NCBI GenBank assembly: GCA_023213395.1
Contig: CM041465.1
Location: 181,791,741 to 181,855,740, forward strand
Direction of reading: 5' to 3'
Source of the DNA: Cycas panzhihuaensis
Lineage: Eukaryota; Cycadophyta
DNA: 64,000 nucleotides
Shown here: one piece after another, positions 46,490 through 58,957 of the stretch
How positions within the stretch are numbered: position 1 is the first letter of the stretch
How the letters are laid out: every line of letters starts with the position of its first letter
Made by a program: the position numbers and the translations under genes
Notes under the pieces: model-generated
What the model was told of the DNA's origin: nothing
What the model saw: the letters and a program-made list of their open reading frames with translations, nothing else
Databases searched by the model: none

Positions 46490-48695
46490 ACTAGGCAATA
46501 GCCATATCTTGCATTTGTTAGTTTGTCATTGATTATAGAACTTACTTCATGTATGTCTATTTACATAAGCATCTATGTACATGTATGCTTGCCTAATATA
46601 AAGCATAATCTCATATACTATATTTGCTTGCAACAATTACATCTAATTTTATAGGTCCATGCCATTTTTTATTGTGTTAATATCAAATCCATTTGTAGTA
46701 AAATATCTATTACATACCAAAGTTCAGGTCCTTCATATTTGTCTAGTTTTATACTTTTTAAAGATTTAGAGTATTGTGTAAGCACCTATGTTTTCATGCT
46801 CTACATTTTAAGCATCTAATTGTTTATCTTTACATGTTCTTCATGCTCAAGGATATGTATATTGGAAGAATTTAGTGACTACATATTTCTTATTTATGCC
46901 TATAGTAAAGGCATTGCATTGTGTTTGTAATGGGGGAATTATTATTTTTTCTATAGACCATATTTGGTTCCATTTGCATCTTTATTTCTATGCCTCTTGC
47001 ATGTGTATACATATACTCATATTAGTTTACATTGTGGAGCATACTAGTCTAATATGTTCAATACAATCTACATCCATACTATGCCCTCATGTTTACATCT
47101 TGTCCATGCCTTACAATTCTATTTATGCCTTATGACTATATGTGTCTACTTTATTTCAAAGAGTCTCATAGACTACGTATTTATGTATTTGCATTTTGAG
47201 AGAGAGTCTAAATTATCTTTGTATCTTTATAACATATTCACTGGTATCTATTTTATCTAGGCCTACTTATTGAGTCCTTTGTAAGCTAGCTCTATTTAGT
47301 AATTTATGTTTAGTTGCATCACATTTGTAAGATTGTTTAGTGAGTTACATCACATGGTCATCTACACATATCATATATTCATAAGGTAGCATCTATGCTT
47401 TATAATTGCTTGAGCCTATAATTGATTTTGTCATATTTGTAAGACTATTTAGAAAATTATATTCCCCAATCACCTCTAGCCCAAGCGTGCATCATGTATT
47501 CATAAGGGTAACTTTCAATCTACACATCATCTTCTTATTGTATATATTAGAACAACCGTTAATCTAAGTAATATCTAATTTATAACTCAACATATCCATT
47601 TACAACTTGCCTGCATAAACATCCTAGTCAAAGTTAGCTTAAAGGAGGCAGTCTTAGGCTTGTGCCATACTAGACACTAGGAAATCTCATCCTCATATTT
47701 TTTCTAAACATTCCTTTCTTTAGTGGATGCTCCACTTATAGAATTTAACTCACGGTAAAGTGACATATTCTAGAGTTGTTAGTTGGTGATTCTAATATAT
47801 AATCTACAACTAGCCATCTATGCTTCATGTATTTACATCCAATACACAAGTGCACAAACTAATAATTGAACAGAGAAGAGTTTGAGTAAATTATTTATGT
47901 GCTTTAGTTTTTTTCTTTTAATTTAATTATATTTCATATTTCTATAAAGCTTATTACCTATAGCCCCCTCTGTATATAGCATGTAGGTGACATTCAAAAT
48001 CCATATGACCATAAGTTCACTTTAAAAAATAGGTTTAACCACATTTTCCAAGGAACTTATTTTAGTTTGAGTACTTGTTTCTACCTCAACAAGTATATCT
48101 ACCACTTGTGGAGCCCATTTTTAAATATGTTAGCTCCATAGTTTTCTCTATTTCCATCCAAATAAAAAGAGTAGTCACACACCTATATTGGATTTACAAT
48201 TAACATGCTATTCAATGACAAAAAGTTGATTAAAATTTTCTTTGCACTTTTGCACTAAAGTACTTTTTATTAAATTTGACCTTCTCGCACTATTTTAAGT
48301 ATAATTTTTCCATAAAATATTAGAATCAAGTGTTGTTTGAAATGTTGGACTCATATTTTAATCCTCTAACGAGTGAATGATTTTTTGGATATTTTTAAAG
48401 ACAATTTATATACTATTTTTATGCTCAAAGTTGATGCTAGTTTATTGGCTTCCTACGAGATGACCCTTGAATAAACTTAGAAAAAAATTATTTTATAATT
48501 ATAATTTACTATAAAATTTCATTTTGGAGGAGTTTGAGTCCCATTTGGGACATTGATGTATGTTTTGAAGTTAAAGGGAGCTAATTTGTCTTATATTTTA
48601 AATACTTTGCATTGCCTTATTTAAGTACATTTTTAGTCCTTTTTAAAGCACTTTATCTTTTTGAAGTTATTTTATTTTAAGATAATTTATTTATC
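46490..48695 (+). other. Cop-2 long leader
   Basis: 2.2 kb between primer site and gag ATG without recognised coding or inserted element. It is unusually long for a copia leader. Small frames (46875-47260) are rich in His, Ile, Tyr and Cys and look like chance. Confidence 0.6.
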
Positions 48696-49515
48696 ATGGC
48701 CTCTAGCATAAGTAATGTAATGGTACCTAAATTTGATAGTACTAATTTCTTAAATTAGAGTCATAGAATAAAGCCCATTTTTATGTTAAAAAATATGTGG
48801 GACTTGATTAGTATTGGAAATAGGGCACTTGATCTTAATACCACTAAAGATTAAAAGAAGATCTTCAAAGAGATTAAAAAAAGGGATAATGAAGCCTTAG
48901 CATTCATCTTTTATATATTAAGGATCACATATTTCTAAGAGTTAGTGATGTGACTATAATAGAGGAGGCATGGAATACGTTGAAAACCACCTATGAAGGA
49001 GTTATTACATCAAAATTTTAGACACTAAGCAGCAAAATTAAGAATTATAGGATGAACATGAATGAGGAGAGAAATAACTTCATAACTAAGGTACAAGATT
49101 TATTCAATTAAATGAGGGTCTTAGATAAAGCCATTAGTGAATAGAGGGTGGTAGCAAAGATCCTAAGATATGCTAGTGATATCAAAAGGTTTGAAATAGT
49201 AGCAATAAACATTGAGGTCTCCAAAGACCTAATTATACTCAAGATTAATAAACTTAATATAATATTAATTGTAATTAAAGAGAAGAATATGTATTTATGA
49301 CTAAGGAAAATATCAAGATATCCTTTAAAGGTCAAAGGTATAGGGGAAGAGTTTAATGTCCTATAGGAAGGGGATAAAACTTTAGAAATCAAGGATAATA
49401 TTGTCAAGGTCAAGGCCAATTCTATTAAGGACAAAGATAATACTATCAAGGCTAATTTAACCAAGGATATCGATAAGGTTTTAGCCCTCAAAGAAGAAGT
49501 AGATAACAAAGTCTA
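48696..49515 (+). pseudogene. Cop-2 gag
   Basis: ATG at 48696: MASSISNVMVPKFDSTNFLN, a stop at the expected Trp, then SHRIKPIFMLKNMWDLI. This is the copia gag N-terminus ('FDGTNFxxWxxxMxxxLxxxxLWxxV'). It continues with NEALAFIFYIL, a frame change, and then KILRYASDIKRFEIV. The C-terminal part is Lys/Asp-rich. UBN2-type gag. Confidence 0.85.
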
Positions 49516-49635
49516 AGGAGAAGAAATAAATGACAAAGAGACATTAGGAGTCCTAGAGGTAGATGAACAATGTAATGTTCTTATTATCATTGAAGTGGAT
49601 ACTTAAAAATTAATTGTTTCAGAAAAAAGTCCAAC

Positions 49636-50780
49636 ATGCAAAGAGAAGTAGCTAATATAATAGTTGAAGAATCAAGGGAGAATGAGAGACTCTTATTATT
49701 AAGTCTAATAGCCAATGAAGAGGAGGATGGTTGGTATATTAACTCAAGGTTCTCTACTTATATCACACATAAGAAAGAATGGTTTAAAGAGTTTGATAAT
49801 ACTAAAAGAAGAAAAAATATATTTGGGGATAATAACACTTAAGCTATAATAAGTAAAGAAAATATAGTCATCCAAACAAATTTTGGAGAAACTAGATACA
49901 TTAATGATGTATTCGATATCCCTACACTTAATAAAAAGTTATTATTAGTAGGATAAATGATGGAGTAAAAGTACAAAGTTATCTTTGATAATGGTGAGTA
50001 TACCATTAAAGTCAAGTTGGAGAATAAGATAATAGTTACTAAGGGTTAAATGACTAGTGATAGATTATTTAAGCTAGTCATACCTCTAACTAACTATTAG
50101 CCTTGAAGGTATTAGTTAATATAGATAGTGAGACTTGGTATAAAAGACTAAGCCATGCAAACTACAATAGCTTAATATTGATGAAAAACATAGAAATGGT
50201 AATTAATCTACCTAATATTAAACATGGTAAAGAAGTATGTGAAGGTTCTATACTAGGCAAACAACAAAGGGAAGGTTTTCCTAATAAAAGTTATAGGGTA
50301 AATGGGCCTCTTCAACTAGTATACATAGATCTATATATATTAATAGATGGAGCTTTATTTAGAGGAGCTAAGTATTTGATAACTTTTATTGATGATTTTA
50401 TAAGAATGACTTAGGTTTATTTTTTCAAGTCCAAGATATATGCACTTCAATATTTTATTAATTTTAAAGTCATAATTGAAAGGTATAGTGAGCATAAAAT
50501 ATTAACCCTTAGATTATATTACAGGGGAGAATTTATTTTAAATGAATTCAAGGACTATTCAAATACTTTGGGATAAGAAAAAGGCTTACTAATACCTACA
50601 CTCCTTAAAAGATGGGGTAGCATAAAGAAAAAATAAGACCATTGTTGAAATGGCTAGGAGCATGCTAAAGGATAAGAATCTTTATAATAAGTATTGGGAA
50701 AAAGCTATATATACAATTATTTATTTATTAAATAAATATATAATTAAGGTAGTGAGATGGGTTACACCTAAGGAAGCTTA
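49636..50780 (+). pseudogene. Cop-2 protease and integrase
   Basis: The protease remnant at about 49731-49790 reads GWYINSRFSTYITHKKEWF; the family's 'WxxDSGCSxHMT' has lost Asp to Asn and Gly to Arg. The GAG-pre-integrase part at 50103-50414 is well kept: TWYKRLSHANYNSLILMKN and EVCEGSILGKQ-RE (the first His/Cys elements of the HHCC motif). Next comes LQLVYIDLYILI (catalytic D), and KYLITFIDDFIRMT. The core continues with MARSMLKDKNLYNKYWEKA and INIYLLNKY-like text near 50650-50740. Confidence 0.88.
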
Positions 50781-52770
50781 GATAAGTCACAAACCAAGCA
50801 TTGAACACTTAAGAGTTTTTAGGTGCATAACATATGTACGTATTCTAGAATAAAGAAGGACAAAGTTGAATGATAAAAGTACTAAGTTCATATTTATAAG
50901 ATATTATAACACATCAAGATCCTATAAATTATATGACCCTAAGGGTAAAAGAATCATCATAAGTAGAGATATCATCTTTAATGAAGGTAAATTCTATCAA
51001 GAGAAAGTTATTGAAAAAGACAAGGGTAAAAGCATTATGATTGAAGTAGATTCTAACTCAAGTGATATAAATGTACCTAGTATAAGTGAAGGAGGACTAA
51101 CTACTTTATGTCAAAGGTTTCTACAATGGGTACAAAGGGGTCATCACCCTCAAAATATTTTAGATACAAACTTTAAGAGAAGAACAACAAGATCTTAAAG
51201 GGTAAATTTTATACTAATAACTCAAGTCATGGAATCAAACGAGGCTTATAACTTTAAAGAGACAAATAGCTAAGTTGAATAAAAAGATACAATGAATAAA
51301 GAATATAATACCTTAGTGAAGAATTATACTTGGAAGTTAGTTGGTTTTCCATATAGAAAGAATGTCATTAGGAAAAAATATGTCTATAAGACCGAGTATA
51401 AGTCAAATAGTTTTATTAAAAAATATAAGGTATAATTAGTTACAAAGGGCTATACTCAAATTGAAGATATAAACTATAATGAAATATTTATACTTATTGT
51501 AAAGTTAGAAATAGTTTGATTAATCATGGCCTTAACTACATAACAAAGTTGGGCAATTCATCAAATGGATATGAAGAGTGCTTTCCTAAATAGATATGTT
51601 GATGAGAAAATATATGTCCAACAACTAAAGGGTTTTGAAATAAAGAGAAAGAAAGACAAGGTCCATAAACTCAGAAAGGTCTTTTATAGACTCAAATAAG
51701 TACCTAGAGTATGGTACTTTAGGATTAATAAATACTTTAAGAATAAATAATTCATAAGGAGCCAATTAGGCCCTAATTTATATGTAAGATTAGAAGAAAT
51801 TTTAATATTGATTGTGGGCTGATATATGGATGACCTAGTATATACTAGAAATTGTAATTACTTATTTTAAAAGTTTAAGGAAGATATGTGCAAAGAGTTT
51901 GAAATGATAGACTTAGAAATTATGCATTATTTCTTAGGCATTAAAGTATAATAGGATGAAAAGTGGATATTTATGTCACAAAGGAAATACATATCGAATA
52001 TGTTGTATAAATTTAACATGAATAGTTACAAGCCACTTGCAATATCAAAAAAAAGTTTAGATTGAAATTATCTAAGTTTAAGAAGTTTAAATTAATTGAT
52101 CCTACACTTTATATGCAATTGATTAGGAGCCTTATTTACTTGACTTCAATGTAGCTAAATATTATATATGTAGTCAGTGTGGTTTCTAGGTTTATGTATG
52201 AGCCTAAGATAAAAGATTAGAAGATAACCCAAAGGATTCTTAAGTATCTCAAAGGTACTATTGGGTATGGTTTTTATTACAAGTCATTAGGGGATTATAA
52301 GTTAATTGGTTATACAGACTTCGACTGGGTAGGTTACATAGATGATATGAAGTCTACTTCAGGTTATGAATTCACTTTAGGTTCAATAATAGTAGCATGG
52401 AATTTAAAGAAGTAGGTATTGGTATCTCTCTCTACTATAGAAGCATAACACAAAGTAGTTGTAGTAGGATCTTGTGAAATAGTTTATTTTAGAAGATTAC
52501 TTTAACATTTATAAGAAGAGTAGCTTGGTTCCATATAGTTGTTTCATGATAATTAGTGTATAATCTAGATGACTAGCAATCTAGTATTTCATGGTAGGAT
52601 AAAGCATATTAAAACACAACATCACTTAATTAGAGAGCTAGTGCAACAAGTTAAATAAGAGTTGGGGCATAGAGGATTAGGTGATAGACATCTTCACAAA
52701 GGTACTTAACAAAATATAGTTTATCAAATTTAGAGATAAGCTTGGAGCCTCTCTAAATAGGCATTATGGG
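50781..52770 (+). pseudogene. Cop-2 reverse transcriptase and RNase H
   Basis: The linker frame at 50866-51198 has DKSTKFIFIRYYNTSRSYKL and DIIFNEGKFY, the copia 'GYDxxSKAYRLY...RDVxFxE' region. RT: TLVKNYTWKLV, LVTKGYTQIEDINYNE, IHQMDMKSAFLNRYVDEKIY, and YMDDLVYT near 51823 with both catalytic Asp. Then come MHYFLGIKV and YISNMLYKFNM. RNase H: IIYVVSVVSRFMYEP-like, LKYLKGTIGYG, SLSTIEAQHKVV (Glu of SSTEAEY lost) and a final KLGASLNRHYGGGI. Many stops at Gln/Trp sites. Confidence 0.87.
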
Positions 52771-52777
52771 GGAGGAA

Positions 52778-53033
52778 TATTGGAATAATACCCATATTGA
52801 GGAAATAACTCATATCTTAGGTAAATATTTTATGGCAGGACATTATCAAGCATTTATCAATACTAGGGGCTAATTGACCTTGAGAGGTCTATGAAATCCT
52901 CTTGGTCTAGCCTATACTTATATGTAGTCTGAAGACTTTGGTATTCATCAACACCATCATTCTTATAGATTTCATTTGTTCTCTTCTTGCCTGTTGCATT
53001 ACATGATTTAGCTCTTACCCTCTAATTCCATCA
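52778..53033 (+). repeat. Cop-2 right LTR
   Basis: Starts after GGGGGAGGAA and ends TCCATCA. The same 256-base length as the left copy shows no indel balance between them. Confidence 0.92.
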
Positions 53034-53199
53034 CTAAAAATTGAAGCTAAGAGTAATTTTTCCTTTATTTAATTAAATTTAATGAGTTAAAATACCTAAA
53101 ACATAATTCTGTCATGTTAAAGAAAAAAAAATCAAGCATTAAAATTTACCAAATGAAATGGTTATAGGTCCATCATCATGCCAACTCTTCAGTACAACT

Positions 53200-55086
53200 T
53201 ATGGCTTGCAAAACGACTACCTGGTTCTTTTGTAGTAATAGATTCTTTATCATAGGATGTTTCTCATTGCAAATATGGTTTGGTAAAAATGAATATGTTT
53301 ACCCCTTGTTTCTTAGCTCTTGGGAATGGGTTTTTGGGAAGTCGACTCAGGTAAGTACAGGTATGCTTCTAGCCTTTGCCTTGTTACTTCTATAGAAAGC
53401 TAAATCGAAGCGTCCTTTTATTACATGGCTGATTGATACATTTGAGTGACTATCTTGTATCTGTTGCTTGATCATGCTGCTTAATACTCTTTCAGCCTAT
53501 GATGATCTATGGGACATGCAACCCCATAGCACTCTATTACCCTCCTATACACCTCTATGTTGTCTTAAGAATCACCCAGCCTATGTGATCCATCACACCT
53601 CCTTACCATATCGTAGCCCTTAGAACCCTGCTAAGTATGATTGGTACATCCTCATTCTTACCAGTTTTCTAGGAACCTTACTACTCTGGTACCCCATCTA
53701 GTTTAGGTCATCCTCTTTATATGACTATCACCATCCACCTAAACAGAGGGCTGACCCTTCCTAGGCCTGGGGTACCCTCCTTTAGGGCTCCTAGGTATCT
53801 ATTTTTATCATATTTTTAACTTTGTCACTACACTGTAGTAAATGTCATGGTACTGTAGTAAACTTCACAGTACCGTAAAATTTGTTATGGGGTGATTATT
53901 ATAAATTTTTTTTAAAAATATGTCATGACAATTTTTATTTTTTTCACGAAATTACCATGTGGCTTAGTTACCCCTTGAGTCCTACCCTAACCCTAATCAT
54001 CTATTCAAGCTAGGGTTAGGTATAAAGCCCAAAAGAACTTCATTTTCCACCTCTTCTTCCACCTACTCTCCTCTCTTCTCCTTCTTTCACATGCAGTTTT
54101 CTGCACGAACGCCCTGCAACACCTGAGTTCCCTATGCTCCAGCCTGAGATCCACCCTCTTCAGCTTGGATCCATGGTAGTAGGCTTGCTAACAAGCTTCT
54201 CCAAGCAAGGATATACTCCAAGTGTCGCCTCCATGCCCATTCAACGAGTTTTACTAAGTTTGTCTTCAACTTCCATTGCTCTTCCAAGAATCTACCTGTA
54301 AAGACCATAGATCTATCATTTTCTACTAGTTTCTTAGGTAGACCTATCTCTAATCCAGCCCAATACCCCATCTTGTTCCTTTTAAACTTTCTTAAAAGAG
54401 ATTAGATCATTTGGAATATCTTTCTTTTTTTAGTTTTCCAGTATATACAAGAGGCAGTCCCTCCATTCCTTTCTTTTTGTCCATATCATCTTCCTGACCT
54501 CTCCTGGTTTCTCCAAGGAGGCTGTGGGGAGAGGACCTCAAAGAGTGAGAAAAAGGAGCCAAGGTAAGTTCTGTACCCAACTAGGCATGCTCCTCAAGGG
54601 CAACCCCCATCTCCTCTTTCCTCTCCTCCACTTGTGCATTTCTTGAGCCACTAAGGAGCTTCCGGAAGTAGGCCAACACTGGATATCAATGTATATAGCC
54701 CCTTGCTACACTGTTTCTAGGCCTGGGCACCTCACTTGGGTAGATTTTCTAGCCCTGAGTAGTGTCTCATATCCACCTTAGGTCTTGGTTTGATTAACAT
54801 CACAGTTTGCTGCACATAGCAACACTTGCAACATAAATGATATTTGTAAACCTCATGCTGTTTGTCTCTCTTATTATTTGCTGCTATTAGGCTTTCCAAA
54901 CCTACTATTTCCTATGCTTAGAGGTAGAGTGGAGGTGCACTTGTTGGAGGGTTAGCCATTCTAAGGCTAACTGATCGCACCCCTTATCTTGTGTTGTTGG
55001 CTTTGAGGAGATTTGGAGTTGTTCTTTGGATGGAAGTTTGCTTGACTTGAAGTGCTTTAACTTACAATATTCTTAGCATTTTACAG

Positions 55087-55119
<33 letters not shown>

Positions 55120-56395
55120 TGCTTAGAACTCTAGTAGCCCCTTGGAAAAGGGGTAGAAAACCTTTGTGATTGCAGGTTTATCATGTCATTCATGGAGAAG
55201 GATAAACTGCTATAATCTGGGTATGTTTCTTTGCTTCCCTTTTCCTTGATCATTTCGTCTTTTAGCATAGATCCTTTTCCTTTTCCTTTCTTGCTTTCTT
55301 TCTTTTTCTTTAGGGGAAGGTAAGGAAGCCCCTAAGCTACCTGTGTGTTGAGAGAGGGAAAAGAAGAAGTGGGTGTGGCACAAGATGGTGACTTCGCTTC
55401 AACCACATCATTTTCTAGGTATGCTGCCTTCCTTTTGTAGATCTTTTCTCTACTTATCTTTTAAGTTTGCATGTTTGCATGATAAGAACATAAAAGGAAA
55501 CCAATTTGCATCATTCATTTGAATATGAACACTAGCTTGCCTTTTATGAAAGAGCACAAGATAGGTGATATTCCCTTTTCTCTTTCCGTTTGATTGCATA
55601 CAACCTCCTAGGATTTGCATCATTGCCACATATTTTGTGTGTTAGATTAGTTTTCCTCTCTCTTCCCCTTTCCCTTTGTTTAAAGTGGAAAGAGAGCAAG
55701 AGTTTATATTAGAGAGAAAATGAGAGAAAGTATATTTGTTATCTTTTATATATATACTTCTTTTATCTCTTGTTTGCATATGTAGCTGATTAAACACCAT
55801 TTCACTATTGCACATAGAAGGTAGATTCCTTCACACATAGGGCAGTGGGAACTACTTCTTCTATCATTCTTTGCTCCCATAATGCTCACTTTAGGTGGGT
55901 TAGTTCAAGGAGGATGCAACCTTTAAGAACTCCTCCTTTAACCCCATCATACGTATATCAACTTAATAACCCTAACACTCTTTGCTGTAGGTTGGTTTTA
56001 TGCATGAGGTGATTGCCTAACACCACCCTTACGAACGAGTGTCTCCCACTACTCGTCTACATACATCCTATCCATATTCCTTCATCTTCCATGAGGATTT
56101 GCTTCCTCGTTAGGTCCTGCCCTTCCCTTCTATCCATCTAAGGGTGGGAAGACTCGCATTTTGAGGTTACTCGGGCAACCAAGGATATCCCTTGCTTGTA
56201 CTACTCTAAAATCAAAACTAAGTTACCTAGAGGAAGTTGTGGGTCATTCATGAGTCCTGAACCTGCATTCTGACGTAGGGATGCCATGTGTAGGTGTTTC
56301 TCTTCACTTGTTAGATCGACCCCTTTACTCAGAAGCCTTCCGTTGATAGTCCTAATCCTAACTAGGTGTAGTTACCATCCCATAAATGCAATTCC
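53200..56395 (+). repeat. Long 5' LTR of Tat-C (left edge approximate)
   Basis: Colinear with 1880-4490 (see that entry). Contains a (TA)n tract at 55087-55119 and no coding frame. It ends just before the primer site at 56398. The left edge could lie anywhere from 53034 to 53200. Confidence 0.65.
55087..55119. repeat. (TA)n microsatellite in Tat-C LTR
   Basis: 33 bases of TA repeat within the Tat-C LTR; Tat-A has its TA tracts at other positions. Confidence 0.93.
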
Positions 56396-56397
56396 AC

Positions 56398-56418
56398 TGG
56401 TGACCATACTAGGGACCC
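56398..56418 (+). other. Tat-C primer-binding site
   Basis: TGGTGACCATACTAGGGACC fits the TGGCGAC-n-GGGGAC pattern of Tat-like elements and differs from the tRNA-iMet sites elsewhere in the window. It lies 255 bases before the gag ATG. The tRNA was not determined. Confidence 0.65.
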
Positions 56419-56652
56419 ACCAGTAAGGAAATTAGTCTTTCTTCCTTTCCTGTTAGTTCTACTATCTCTTGGTAGCTTTCCTTGTTAATCTTGTTTGGCA
56501 TCCCTCAATGCGTGCACTACTTTGTTTCTCTTTTCTTCCATCAAATAGGTAAGACTTGCATGCGATGATTCTCACATCACTTATGAGGCCTACCTTCATT
56601 GTTGGAAGAGCCCTTATATCATTCCCTTCCCACATCAGATCTTGATTTGATC

Positions 56653-58238
56653 ATGGAGGAATCTCTTTTAGATTAGGTATACCACGCTTATGTGTTTGAT
56701 TCCCTTGAGCCACCAACTTCCTTCCAAGTGTCCACCCAAGGAAGCAAAGATCCCATCTATTATCTGGGTGACCAACAATACCTATAGTCTCACCATTCCT
56801 CTACTCACGGAGTAGAGCCTTCATCTCCTTTAGAGTTTCACCACCACCATGGTGATTCTCATGAGGATTATCCTATAGGATCTACTTCATATGAGGCTCC
56901 TTCTACCTCTTATGATCAGGTAGATACCACACCCATCGATGTAGTAGAAGCCTTAAGCTAATGTTTCTAAGCTGCCCATCTCCAACCACACCCCATCTGC
57001 CCTTCTATATTTCCTTCATCTCACTCATCTCATTCAACTCCCTTACCCATGATGAGCCTACATCTCATCTCATTCTCCTCTCCCCATGATGTATGTTCCT
57101 TAGGGATCACTTAGGGCATGTCTTCTTCTTAACTTGGGTTGAGCATGCCCCTATCTAGTCAAATGACTAGTCCTCCTCCCACTATTATTTACCCGCCACC
57201 TACTAGACCCAGGGGACCCACATGTCTTTCTACTTCTAATCATATGGGGTCCGTCCCCACACACTCCCAATACTAACCTTGGGACCCTTCTCTCTACGTA
57301 CATCCTGGTTACACTACTCAATTGTGGGGCCACGGTAAGGGGAACTCCCTACCTACTTATGGGGTGGATCCTTTGCATCTTTATTAGGTCACGCCACCCA
57401 TGGGTGGCCCATATGGGCAAAATATGATCCCTCACCCCTCCTTTCTGCCATCATGTATGGCACTGTACATCGCACCTTTGCAAGGAGGGCCAACTCCTTC
57501 CCAAGGCATTTTCCCTCAAGCTCCTTTTCAACAAGGAGTGTTCTCTCTAGGAGGGATGGGTCCATCACACCCATCCGCTCCTATGAAAGTTTCTTCGAAT
57601 ATGGGATTCATATCTTCTCATCAAGCAGTGGGAGGATAATATCCCCTTTGAACCAAACCCTCTAAGGAGGATTTGGGAAAACTTGCCAACCATCATTTCT
57701 ATCTTCCGTTGACCCTATGGTCTAGTCAAGGGCATGTCCCTTTATGGACTATCGATCAACCCCTTTATCTATCGAGGCATTAAGAACTAACTTACTGCCT
57801 CACCCTCCTGAAGTCCCCAAATTTGATGGGACTTCGTTGGAGGACCGAGCAGAGCATGTCCATAGTTTCTCTATGGCATGCATCAACTATTGGGCCTACA
57901 ACCACATCCTTATGAAACTATTTATGTGATCTCTTTAAGGCGATGAACTCAAATGGTTTTATTGCCTGCCTACGCATTTTATTTTTTCATTCCAGCAGCT
58001 CATGGATGAGTTCGTCAACTACTTTGATGTAGCTCATCCATTTGAGAGTGGGACGAAATCCCTTTTGTCTCTTAAACAAGGTCATGATGAAATGAATTGT
58101 GACTTGGTGAAACATTTCCATGACCTTCTTTATTCCACTAAGGTGACTTTACCTGAGGAATTGAAGAGGGACCTTTTTGTCAATGCCCTTCATTTTAAAG
58201 TCCATATAGAGGTCCTCAAGATGGGGGCAACTACGTGA
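56653..58238 (+). pseudogene. Tat-C gag, proline-rich N-terminus and capsid-like core
   Basis: An ATG at 56653 opens a frame to about 57720, with stops only where a C-to-T change from Gln is possible. It encodes a long His-, Ser- and Pro-rich region (EFHHHHGDSHEDYP, YPPPTRPRGP, MGGPYGQNMIPHPS, LQGGPTPSQGIFPQAPF). After one frameshift the gag core follows at 57744-58238: PHPPEVPKFDGTSLEDRAEH, CINYWAYNHILMKLF, GDELKWFYCLPTHF, DEFVNYFDVAHPFE, and LVKHFHDLLYSTKVTLPEEL. The core is the plant gypsy gag domain. At about 58250 it is cut off against Cop-3. Confidence 0.85.
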
Positions 58239-58299
58239 GACTCTACTATAGGTATATTACCCAATAAATTTCTTCTTCTTCCCTTCATGTGAATGCTTA

Positions 58300-58957
58300 T
58301 CCTCATTTTTCTAAAAATTTAAGGATAGGATATGATAAGTATCCAAAGAACCCACAAATTCATGATGTTTAAGCTTAGCTTCCTCTATAAGAAAGAGCTC
58401 TTCTATATATTGAAATGAGGTAAATTGGAACATCTTGTTAATATTATACATGGTTTGAAAGGTGTTATTGGCTACTGGCAACTTGTTCATGATGATCGCA
58501 ATCAAGATTTTATCGCTAATCAAGCCTTCTTCTATCCCTTCTAGCTTATTTGTGATATTAGTTAACTTATTTGAATATGTGTTGATATTTCTCTCATCCT
58601 TAATGCAAGAGTTGAATAATTCACCTAGTAAGATGACTAAATGATTTATCTCCTTCTTTTTAAACATGTTACATAGGGTCTTCCAAATGTTGTATGACAT
58701 ATTCAGTTTGTGGGCAAGTGCCATTTAATTTAGGGAAAGTGAGAGCTTCAATAGACTAATGACATAAAGTAACTTTCTTCATACGAGTTTATCTAATTCA
58801 ATGTTAGGTTCTCCTTCTTTTTTCTTAGGTGGAGTCTCATAAGTTAGGTCTTAAAGATCTTAAATCATCAATACAAGTTCTATATTAGACTTCCACTCCT
58901 CAAATTTGGTGCCATCAAAGATCACTTATAGCAATAAGGTAGTTCTGACATCCATAT
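58300..58957 (-). pseudogene. Cop-3 gag
   Basis: The minus frame starts at 58957 with MDVRTTLLL, a stop, then VIFDGTKFEEWKSNIELVL (gag entry with Trp kept). The 137-codon intact frame 58311-58724 then reads KKKEINHLVILLGELFNS, NTYSNKLTNITNKLEGI, LISDKILIAIIMNKLP and FIEELFLIEEAKLKHHE-like text: the UBN2 gag domain of copia. A few stops in the first part only. Confidence 0.88.

Larger units (their letters stand above)
46217..53033 (+). mobile_element. Cop-2: full-length Ty1/copia element
   Basis: LTRs at 46217-46472 and 52778-53033 are each 256 bases and align end to end (TGTTGTAATAATA / TATTGGAATAATA to TAATTCCATCA). The order is LTR, degenerate primer site, 2.2 kb leader, gag, protease, integrase, RT, RNase H, purine tract GGGGGAGGAA, LTR. 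Total 6.8 kb. The flanks CTCAT and CTAAA do not give a clear target duplication. Confidence 0.92.

Noticed and set aside
49108-49509. 133-codon minus-strand frame of Leu, Ser and Ile
   Set aside because: Antisense of the Lys/Asp-rich C-terminus of the Cop-2 gag.
46212-53038. Target-site duplication for Cop-2
   Set aside because: The flanks CTCAT and CTAAA agree in three of five bases and the differences are not transitions, so I do not call it.
54132-54371. 79-codon minus frame with many Trp
   Set aside because: Lies inside the Tat-C LTR; no conserved counterpart at the matching place in the Tat-A LTR was seen.
57389-57574. Overlapping frames opposite the Tat-C gag
   Set aside because: Shadows of the proline-rich gag frame at 56653-57720.
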